In this document: positions 16,483-22,479 of the stretch, one piece after another
Layout of the letters: the number at the start of each line of letters is the position of its first letter
How positions within the stretch are numbered: position 1 is the stretch's first letter
Virus record (IMG/VR): IMGVR_UViG_3300037585_003537
Location: 1 to 22,479 of that record
Length of the DNA: 22,479 bases
Reading direction: 5' to 3' (one strand)
Origin: a virus
Position numbers and translations under genes: made by a program
Notes under the pieces: generated by a model
The model's database searches: none
The model's input: the letters and a program-made list of their open reading frames with translations, nothing else
What the model was told of the DNA's origin: nothing

Positions 16483-18717
16483 ATGGCAAATAACTATACA
16501 ACAACAACACCAACAACTTTAGAGTTTAGCGGAGACAACGTAGGCGCTGGTACGATACCTCTTACTTATGATATTGTAATAACGCCAGATACGAACTATA
16601 CTTTACAAGCAGCTGATTTTAGTATTGGATCAACTTTACCTATTGAAGTTACCTCTGTAAGTTTTGCGGATACAACGACAGCTTATGCACTTGGCAATTT
16701 AGTTGTTGCAACAGTAACTCTAGCGCAGTGGTATACTATGCCGGCGACTCCTGACACTATTGAGGTAGACATAGATGGAAGAGCGTTACCGTTTGTTCAA
16801 CCTAGACTTTCTTTTACAACAACAACCAACGTAATAGGAGGAAGTACGGGTAGAATTAACACGGTATCAGGCGTAACACAAGTTTCCAGCGTAACAAATG
16901 ATGCGGGAACAATGGTAACGAAAGAATTTTATGTGGATATACCTGCAAACTCCCAAGCTTTAGTTGCGACCTACATTATAAGCTCTTCACTTGGAGATGA
17001 GGGTTACTATGCTAGCGCTCCTCAGTCTAAAATTACTTCACCAAACCCATCTAGATGGAGTTCTCAAGTTTCATCTATTTTCTATGGAACAACTACAGAT
17101 GACCAAACGGCTAGCGCTAAACTTGGTCAGATTACTTACTATAGAATAGACTTTTATTATGATATGGGTGATTCAGCGGTGCCTTTGTCTGATGGTAATT
17201 CTATAGCGGTAACAACAGTTCGTCCAACCGTTTTTGAAACGCCTGTTATTAGTATCAACAAAGTTAAATATGATGGTTATCAAAATCAAAGCATACTACC
17301 ATCTAGAGATATAGATTTATCACTAAATGTACTTGGTTCACCAGGAGCTACTTACGATATACTGGTCATGGATGATAATGGTTTATCTTACGACTTCACG
17401 TCAGATACATTTACTAGAGCTTTAACTAAATCAAGCGAACAAACAATAAACCTAGGCTCACCAACTATCACAACTAGATCAAACGATCACATAATAACAG
17501 TTCCTGCTTACAATGAAAAAGCAGCTTTGGCTAAGTATCTAACAACAACAATAACCCCAACAGGAGAAACTAAAACAACAGCCGACGGTACAAGTACAGA
17601 TCCATACGTTATAACTTTAAATCAATTTGGTGAAGTTGATTTTACAATAGGCGTAACAGCAGCTACTTATGGTGTCGCAGCTACAACAGCGACTCTGCTA
17701 AGTTTTCTTAACAAAAAACCATTATCTTACCCAACAATATTTAACCCAACGGATTTTCCATTATTATCTACAACTAACAACAGTTACTTTAATATTTCAA
17801 CACCGCTTTCTTACACTGTTAATGGTACAGTCGCCTCACACTCTCACGTTAGTACATCTGTTGTCTTAACGGCAACATCGGCTACTTTAAAGCTACAAAC
17901 CGGAGATAGTGTTACTGGTACAGGTATTGACACGGCTACAACGATAACAGTTGACGGTACTACTACTATTGTTTTAAGTAAGAACTCAACTGAGGCTATT
18001 ACTGGTACACTAGTATTTACTAGAAACGTTGGTATATCTAGACAACCTTTAGCTAGTGATTTTTTCAACTCAACTCAAGGTGGTTCATACAAAACAAATT
18101 ACGACATTCGAAGTATAGTAACCCAAGCAACTACTAATTCAACTACAGTGGCAATTGGTGTTGGTGATGAGGTTGTAAATGGCCACACGGTTCAGGGAGA
18201 TTCTATTGTTGGTTACCCGACTGTAATAGGTGGTGGTGGATCTCAAAATTTAGTGCTATCAAGCTCTCAAACTTTACCTAGCGCAGAAGGTTTAGAGTTT
18301 TCAAACGCTATGAGTGATTGGGAATTGGTTGATATAAGCGTTACCGGCGCTGGTACCTCTGATTGTAAGTTAAACGTGGAGGGTTATGTAAGTAGAGTTG
18401 GAAACGCTGATGTTATAAACACGTTAGTATTGCAAAACTTTATAACATCATACGTAAAACCTGTCGCAACACACCAAGCAGTTAGCTGTCCTCTTGGTGG
18501 AAGTATAAAAGTATACCCATTAGCTACTAGTCACACTGGTGTTTTAACAATAACCGCGACTGGCGGTAGGGGTGACTCCGCAACAATAAGTGACGATGGA
18601 TCGTATCTACTGTACTTAGCGCCAACTACAGGTGATGAAGAAACTATCAATTACACGGTTAGTGACGGAATAAACACAAGTGTGTCCACAGCTAATATAG
18701 TAGTAACTCTAACATAA
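16483..18717 (+). CDS. Thr-rich beta-sandwich virion protein, probable tail or surface fibre component
   Basis: The 744-residue product is rich in Thr, Ser and Val with short strands and almost no helix, typical of Ig-like or other beta-sandwich domain chains on phage particles. The first domain spans about 10-110. A middle region includes RWSSQVSSIFYGTTTDDQ (191-208) and strands up to about 440. Residues about 456-514 and 545-608 look like two copies of one module, with GDSVTGTGI and GDEVVNGHTV near the start and a strand IVLSK/LVLSS near the end. The last domain (about 658-744) has ISDDGSYLLYLAPTTGDEET (702-721) and INYTVSDG, a pattern of cadherin-like or VCBS-type repeats. No signal peptide is seen, as expected for a virion protein. 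The gene directly follows the tail hub. The exact place on the particle is unknown. Confidence 0.75.
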   Translation: MANNYTTTTPTTLEFSGDNVGAGTIPLTYDIVITPDTNYTLQAADFSIGSTLPIEVTSVSFADTTTAYALGNLVVATVTLAQWYTMPATPDTIEVDIDGRALPFVQPRLSFTTTTNVIGGSTGRINTVSGVTQVSSVTNDAGTMVTKEFYVDIPANSQALVATYIISSSLGDEGYYASAPQSKITSPNPSRWSSQVSSIFYGTTTDDQTASAKLGQITYYRIDFYYDMGDSAVPLSDGNSIAVTTVRPTVFETPVISINKVKYDGYQNQSILPSRDIDLSLNVLGSPGATYDILVMDDNGLSYDFTSDTFTRALTKSSEQTINLGSPTITTRSNDHIITVPAYNEKAALAKYLTTTITPTGETKTTADGTSTDPYVITLNQFGEVDFTIGVTAATYGVAATTATLLSFLNKKPLSYPTIFNPTDFPLLSTTNNSYFNISTPLSYTVNGTVASHSHVSTSVVLTATSATLKLQTGDSVTGTGIDTATTITVDGTTTIVLSKNSTEAITGTLVFTRNVGISRQPLASDFFNSTQGGSYKTNYDIRSIVTQATTNSTTVAIGVGDEVVNGHTVQGDSIVGYPTVIGGGGSQNLVLSSSQTLPSAEGLEFSNAMSDWELVDISVTGAGTSDCKLNVEGYVSRVGNADVINTLVLQNFITSYVKPVATHQAVSCPLGGSIKVYPLATSHTGVLTITATGGRGDSATISDDGSYLLYLAPTTGDEETINYTVSDGINTSVSTANIVVTLT

Positions 18718-18723
18718 TAAAAC

Positions 18724-19080
18724 ATGCCTATAGCAACTTTAACATTTCCACAGCAAATACAAGCATCAGTGCAAACTGGTGATTTAATATTATATTGTAA
18801 CCCTGCTACTGTAGGTACGTTTTCAACAGCAGCACAATCAGACGTAGTTTTATTTGGTACTTGTCTTACAGTAACAGCCAATAGATTGCAAATGACCGTA
18901 GATCATGATGCTAGTGTTGTTCCGCCGACAACTTCTAGCTTTATATTATTTAGTAAAGATAAATATTCAAATCCAAGTGGATTGTTAGGCTACTATGCGC
19001 AAGTGTGTTTTAAGAACACATCTACAACTGAAGCTGAATTGTTTGGGATAAATGCTGATATATTCGAAAGTAGTAAATAA
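18724..19080 (+). CDS. Small beta-rich structural protein of unknown role
   Basis: The 118-residue product is beta-rich. Its C-terminal half carries SSFILFSKDKYSNPSGLLGY (71-90), YAQVCFKNTS (91-100) and the ending AELFGINADIFESSK. I recall closely similar short proteins in late regions of marine phages, where they are annotated only as hypothetical or structural. There is no signal peptide, transmembrane helix or catalytic motif. It starts after a double stop (TAATAA) of the beta-sandwich protein, so it is probably in the same transcript. A role as a small tail or capsid accessory subunit is possible. Confidence 0.75.
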   Translation: MPIATLTFPQQIQASVQTGDLILYCNPATVGTFSTAAQSDVVLFGTCLTVTANRLQMTVDHDASVVPPTTSSFILFSKDKYSNPSGLLGYYAQVCFKNTSTTEAELFGINADIFESSK

Positions 19081-19100
19081 ACAGCGAAAACTGTGACTAT

Positions 19101-19129
19101 ATAGACATAAAATTAAATTAAATGTCTAT
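19101..19129 (+). promoter_or_regulatory. Inverted repeat that encloses the cupin start codon
   Basis: ATAGACAT (19101-19108) is the exact reverse complement of ATGTCTAT (19122-19129), with a 13-base A/T loop between them. The second arm begins with the ATG of the cupin gene, so folded mRNA would hide the start codon. Eight base pairs, mostly A-T, make the hairpin weak, so it could act as a temperature- or factor-sensitive switch, or be chance. Confidence 0.4.
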
Positions 19130-19586
19130 TGAAAAAAAGAAATCTGAACTACTAGTAAAAGGTAGAGAAAAAGTAATAGAATTAGAAAACGCACTTATAA
19201 GCATAGCTGACGAAGAGAACATAATAACTCATCAAAACTCAAAACAATTTCCACTTAAACATAGTTTTGCGGATGGTATATATGTTAGACAGATGAGCAT
19301 GGATAAAGGCAGTTCTGTTATAGGTGCGATACACAACCATTTACATGTTTGGTTCTTGTTAACTGGAAATATATCTGTAGCAACAGAAGAAGCTATCGAA
19401 GACTACATAGCACCTTGTTATGTTATTGCAACTCCAGGAACAAAACGAGTTATACATGCTAATGAAGATTCTATCTTCGTTAACATACATAAAAATCCTT
19501 CTAATACAGAGAATATACAAGAGTTAGAAGGCGAATTAGTATCAAGAAATTATGAAGAATATGAAAAATATATTAACAAAAAATAA
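19122..19586 (+). CDS. Cupin-fold protein in the virion gene block
   Basis: The product has 154 residues. After a helical, charged lead (1-35) comes a small beta-barrel that fits the cupin pattern. Motif one is GAIHNHLHVWFLLTGNISV (68-86), with three His (71, 73, 75) and a Gly after the strand. Motif two is TPGTKRVIHANED (104-116), with Pro-Gly and His112. The usual Glu of motif one is missing, but H71, H73, H75 and H112 could still hold a metal. It continues with DSIFVNIHKN (116-125) and an acidic helical tail. Cupins are often enzymes or sugar-binding folds; in phages they are found among late genes with mostly unknown roles. It has a 41-base leader of its own with an inverted repeat, unlike the tightly packed neighbours. 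Confidence 0.75.
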   Translation: MSIEKKKSELLVKGREKVIELENALISIADEENIITHQNSKQFPLKHSFADGIYVRQMSMDKGSSVIGAIHNHLHVWFLLTGNISVATEEAIEDYIAPCYVIATPGTKRVIHANEDSIFVNIHKNPSNTENIQELEGELVSRNYEEYEKYINKK

Positions 19587-19592
19587 CAGCTT

Positions 19593-20261
19593 ATGAGTTT
19601 TATAATAGTAGGTATAGCTGTTGCGGCTGGAGCAAGTCAAATAATAATGGCGCAGCAGGGATCTAAAAAAAGAAAAGCAGAGCAAAGAGCAGCGGCTCAA
19701 GAACTAGCAAAGCGTAAAGACAACTACGAACAAATGGATACAAGTAATCCTTACGCTAACATGGAGAACACCATGGAAGATCTTACCGTAAACACTCAAC
19801 AAGCTCAATTTCAAGCCCAGCAAAATCAACAAAACCAAGCTAACACCATGCGTAATATGCAGGGGGCAGCTGGTGGATCTGGTATCGCTGGTTTGGCTCA
19901 AGCTATGGCTAACCAAAGCGCTGTTCAAGCGCAAAGAGCGTCAGCATCAATCGGCCAGCAAGAAGCGGCAAATAAAAAAGCTATGGCTCAAGAGGCTAGT
20001 AGACTTCAAACCATGGAAAGACGAGGTGATGCTAGAAGTCAAGACATGGAGCACGATAAAACAGAGACCTTACTTGGTATGTCACAACAAAGAAAAGGCG
20101 CTGCTGATGCCGCTAGACAAAGAGCTAGAGATCAAACAATGCAGGGTATAGGTACTATTGGTGCCGCGGGTGTACAAGCAGGTAAGTCATACAACGCCGC
20201 TGAAGATGCTGCTGGCACAGGTTATGCGGATAACAGGAATTCATTTTTAACACCAGATTAA
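19593..20261 (+). CDS. Probable ejected inner virion protein (T7 gp14-like in style)
   Basis: The product has 222 residues. A hydrophobic N-terminal helix, FIIVGIAVAAGASQIIMA (3-20), is followed by a basic cluster (24-45). The rest is Ala/Gln-rich and helical: AQFQAQQNQQNQANTMRNMQ (71-90), then a Gly-Ala segment, GAAGGSGIAGLAQAMA (91-106), and a basic, Gln-rich helix (110-185). A second Gly-Ala segment, GIGTIGAAGVQAG (185-197), lies near the end. Small, membrane-active, Ala/Gln-rich proteins of this kind are carried in podovirus heads and ejected to make a channel for DNA. Position before two more probable cargo genes supports this. Homology to T7 gp14 itself is not shown. A holin is less likely, as there is only one strong hydrophobic segment and a long soluble tail. 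Confidence 0.65.
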   Translation: MSFIIVGIAVAAGASQIIMAQQGSKKRKAEQRAAAQELAKRKDNYEQMDTSNPYANMENTMEDLTVNTQQAQFQAQQNQQNQANTMRNMQGAAGGSGIAGLAQAMANQSAVQAQRASASIGQQEAANKKAMAQEASRLQTMERRGDARSQDMEHDKTETLLGMSQQRKGAADAARQRARDQTMQGIGTIGAAGVQAGKSYNAAEDAAGTGYADNRNSFLTPD

Positions 20262-20270
20262 AATATAACT

Positions 20271-21962
20271 ATGGCAAAGAAAAAGAAAAATAAAAAAAAT
20301 AGTCCTTTAGATTTAAATCAAACTCTAGTACAAGGCGCCGGTGTATCTAACTACCAATACGGTGGCGAAACCTCTCTTTCTGGTGGAGAATGGAAGGGTG
20401 ACTTGATGACCAAGCCTATCTTAGACGCTATGATAGGTACAAAGCTTACCGAGAAAGAATCAGAGACGACGGGTGACACGAAGAAAAAGACTAATGTAAA
20501 GAAATTCAAAAAGACTGAGAAAAAGGATAAAAAGGATAAAAAGATTGATAAAAAAGCTGAAAAAACTAAAATTAAAGACGCTAAAGAATTTAAAGTAGAA
20601 AGAAAGAAAAGAAACGCTTTTCAAAGATTATTTTCTAAAGATAAAAGTAGGTATAAAAGAGCGTTGACGCCAGAAGCGAGAAGGGCGCAGCGTGATAAAA
20701 TGAGCAAATATCTTAAGGGTGGTGGGAATAAAAGCGATCAGGCTTATAAAGACATGCGAGATGAGCATAACGAAACTTTTTATAGAGTAAAAAAGAAAGG
20801 CTTGTTTAATGATAAAACTATGTCAAGAGCTGAGCTCGATGCGTTAATTAAAGACAATCAACTAACTAGAAGAGGTAGTGGCGATAACATTGTAGGTAGT
20901 TACTATTCACCTCTTGATATGAATTCTAGGGAAAAATACTTTAGTAAAACAAAAAGAAAAAACTCTCAAGGAAACAGTCCCTACGCTTACAAAGAAAGAG
21001 TTGATGATAACACACCTTTTTATCAAGTTGAAGAGGTTTCATCTAGTAATAGAAGACCGGAAAAACCTTTACAAGGCGGAACGTATCCTGAGGTAAAAGT
21101 TGAAGGAAACGCATTTGACTTAATGGAGAAATACGGTAAGATTGACGCTAAAAAATACGGGGCTAGTTTAAATTTAATAGGTGATGAAAAACCACCTCAA
21201 CTACTAGGGCCATCAGCTTCAATAGCTATTGATGATTTCATGAAAGTACAAAAAGACGCGCTATACAAAGCTAAAACATCGAAAAAAGGAACTAGTGAAG
21301 AGACTGCTATAATAAATAATGTTAAAATGCTGTCATCAAACATGATTAATGTTGGTGATTTTATGACCGAAACATTTGAAAATACGGATCAAGAAACAGA
21401 ATCTGATGGGTCTTCTGTTGCTAATAGGTACTTAAGAGATATTGTTTTTACACAAAAAACAGATGAAGAAGGAAAGCCGTTAACAACTATGATGGTTAAT
21501 AATGACCATGGTTTATCTATAAAGTTTAGAGACACAGAGGGTACTTATACTTTAGACTCTTTAAAAGAAAATATATTTCCAAAGGCTTTTGATTCTTTTG
21601 AAACCCTATCAAAAGGTATGTCTACAGTAAAAGACGAAGCGACTAGTGGTATGCCTTTTAACGAGACAGCATCTAAAGTTTTAATAAATAATGCTTTAAA
21701 AACAGAGGAACAAATACTTTCTGTTATACATGACGAAGAAAGTCCTTTGTATCAGTTTTTAAACGATTTTGCCGAGGGCTATCCAACAGCTAACTTTGAC
21801 TTTGCTCATATAGATTCACCTAACTACAACAAAGAGGATTTAGCGCCTATTGTAAAAGATTATGCTTTAAAGAAACTAAGAAGACAGCACACTTTATACT
21901 CCGATGTAAAGCAAGACACTAGCGCGTTGTCTCCAGAAGAAATAATTAAAAAATTTAGTTAA
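20271..21962 (+). CDS. Lys-rich protein, probable internal virion (cargo) protein
   Basis: The product has 563 residues. It starts MAKKKKNKKN and has a very basic low-complexity region (about 70-130, for example KKFKKTEKKDKKDKKIDKKA, 77-96), followed by a basic helical stretch (110-150) that could contact packaged DNA. A middle part includes TYPEVKVEGNAFDL (271-284) and LNLIGDEKPPQLLGPSASIA (300-319). The C-terminal half (about 320-563) is mixed and acidic-to-neutral, with NDHGLSIKFRD (411-421) and NDFAEGYPTANFDFAHID (498-515). I cannot name a family. No signal peptide or catalytic motif was found. The location between an ejection-type protein and the next large gene, and the YPEVK motif shared with that gene, suggest a structural protein packed in the head. 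Confidence 0.7.
   Translation: MAKKKKNKKNSPLDLNQTLVQGAGVSNYQYGGETSLSGGEWKGDLMTKPILDAMIGTKLTEKESETTGDTKKKTNVKKFKKTEKKDKKDKKIDKKAEKTKIKDAKEFKVERKKRNAFQRLFSKDKSRYKRALTPEARRAQRDKMSKYLKGGGNKSDQAYKDMRDEHNETFYRVKKKGLFNDKTMSRAELDALIKDNQLTRRGSGDNIVGSYYSPLDMNSREKYFSKTKRKNSQGNSPYAYKERVDDNTPFYQVEEVSSSNRRPEKPLQGGTYPEVKVEGNAFDLMEKYGKIDAKKYGASLNLIGDEKPPQLLGPSASIAIDDFMKVQKDALYKAKTSKKGTSEETAIINNVKMLSSNMINVGDFMTETFENTDQETESDGSSVANRYLRDIVFTQKTDEEGKPLTTMMVNNDHGLSIKFRDTEGTYTLDSLKENIFPKAFDSFETLSKGMSTVKDEATSGMPFNETASKVLINNALKTEEQILSVIHDEESPLYQFLNDFAEGYPTANFDFAHIDSPNYNKEDLAPIVKDYALKKLRRQHTLYSDVKQDTSALSPEEIIKKFS
20519..20566 (+). repeat. A-rich short tandem repeat coding for a Lys-rich tract
   Basis: The 9-base unit AAAAAGGAT occurs twice in a row (20520-20537) and continues in altered form (AAAAAGATTGATAAAAAAG). 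It codes for the KKDKKDKKIDKKA part of the Lys-rich protein. Such tracts change length easily by slippage, in multiples that here keep the frame for the 9-base unit. Confidence 0.6.
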
Positions 21963-21964
21963 AT

Positions 21965-22479
21965 ATGAACGAAGAGTTAAAAGGTATTATCGAGGGCATG
22001 CAAGGGGAAAACGCTTCCTTAGTAAGCCAAGGTTTAGAACCTAGGTATAGCGACTTAGATTTTGAGAATGTAGTAAAAACGCACGAAGCTCAATCTGTAA
22101 ATACAGAAGAAACAACTACCACAAATGTGGAAAAGACAAAAGGCTCTCAGACAACCGATGTGACTGCGGGACCTTACCAACCGGTATCAAAAGGTACGGT
22201 GTTATCATCGGAAACTATTTCTTCGGAATCACTAGACAAGACTAACACTTGGGTAGACGCTAATGGCAACCCAATAGGTTTTGAATACCCAGAAGTAAAA
22301 ATAACATCAGAAGAAAACGAAGAGATTAAAAAACCTACTTTATTAGAAAAAATAGGTAATATAAATATTTTTAAAGGTAAAACTCTTAATGATTTTTTTC
22401 CAAAAAAGAAAGATAAAAAAGAGGAAATAGAGGAAGAAATAGAAGAGGTAAAAATTGAGTTGCCAACGTCAGAAGCAGA
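21965..22479 (+). CDS. N-terminal part of a probable large internal virion protein (runs off the right edge)
   Basis: An ATG at 21965, two bases after the previous stop, opens a frame that stays open for 171 codons to the window end. The product begins MNEELKGIIEGMQGENASLV. It is low in complexity: Thr/Ser-rich from about 44 to 95, then WVDANGNPIGFEYPEVKITS (96-115). A helical piece follows, IKKPTLLEKIGNINIFKGKT (121-140), and then a highly charged KKKDKKEEIEEEIEEVKIEL (147-166). The disordered, charged start and the position after two cargo-like genes suggest a large protein packaged in the head and injected with DNA, such as a lytic transglycosylase or other ejected enzyme, but the catalytic part, if any, lies outside. 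Without its full length, its function cannot be called. Confidence 0.75.
   Translation, partial: MNEELKGIIEGMQGENASLVSQGLEPRYSDLDFENVVKTHEAQSVNTEETTTTNVEKTKGSQTTDVTAGPYQPVSKGTVLSSETISSESLDKTNTWVDANGNPIGFEYPEVKITSEENEEIKKPTLLEKIGNINIFKGKTLNDFFPKKKDKKEEIEEEIEEVKIELPTSEA

Noticed and set aside
18651-18881. Minus-strand ORF across the junction of the beta-sandwich and small beta-rich genes
   Set aside because: It spans two good + strand genes and has no leader or conserved features.
19873-20151. Possible overlapping small membrane or lysis gene within the inner virion protein
   Set aside because: The 92-residue product has only a weak hydrophobic start and a very Lys/Gln-rich rest; most likely a frame shadow.
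20517-20580. Programmed frameshift at A-rich runs in the Lys-rich gene
   Set aside because: The main frame is open through the gene, and no alternative frame gives a meaningful extension.
1-22479. Defence island, CRISPR array, toxin-antitoxin pair or new multi-gene system
   Set aside because: No direct repeat array, nuclease/helicase set or toxin-like pair is seen; the gene order is explained by phage packaging, head, neck, tail and cargo genes.

Overview
This window looks like part of the late (virion assembly) region of a tailed, short-tailed (podovirus-like) phage with an AT-rich genome. The most likely host is a member of the Bacteroidota. Three things point that way. All 15 recognised or proposed start codons lack a Shine-Dalgarno sequence and are preceded by A/T-rich leaders. 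The long terminase, the long portal with a Gln-rich coiled-coil tail, and the capsid resemble those of crAss-like phages and related marine flavobacterial podoviruses. No tape-measure, tail-tube or sheath gene lies between the connector genes and the giant tail gene. The family placement comes from remembered motifs and gene order, not from a search.

All genes run on the + strand, tightly packed, with gaps of 0 to 78 bases. There is no gene-free stretch over 100 bases, no tRNA, CRISPR, insertion sequence or attachment site that I can see. At the left edge are the end of an upstream gene (3-137), a small helical terminase-like gene (82-357) and the large terminase (357-2573). Then come the portal (2575-4974), an acidic scaffold-like protein (5002-6186) and the major capsid protein (6203-7687). 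A rho-independent terminator (about 7701-7743) follows the capsid gene.

The next block holds a conserved protein of unknown role (7766-8602), two connector or ring-type proteins (8663-9385, 9389-10255), and a 2071-residue tail hub-like protein with apparent insertions (10259-16474). It continues with a Thr-rich beta-sandwich structural protein (16483-18717) and a small beta-rich protein (18724-19080). The last block holds a cupin-fold protein (19122-19586), a likely ejected inner protein (19593-20261), a Lys-rich probable cargo protein (20271-21962) and the start of another probable cargo protein that runs off the right edge (21965-22479).

Together the genes encode genome packaging (terminase, portal), head assembly (scaffold, capsid), the neck (connectors), the tail and surface proteins, and proteins probably carried inside the particle. 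I see no defence island or other clearly new multi-gene system. The items most worth a second look are the cupin gene with its start codon inside an inverted repeat, the modular insertions in the giant tail protein, the shared YPEVK motif in two neighbouring cargo candidates, and the repeated AT leaders and hairpins between late genes.
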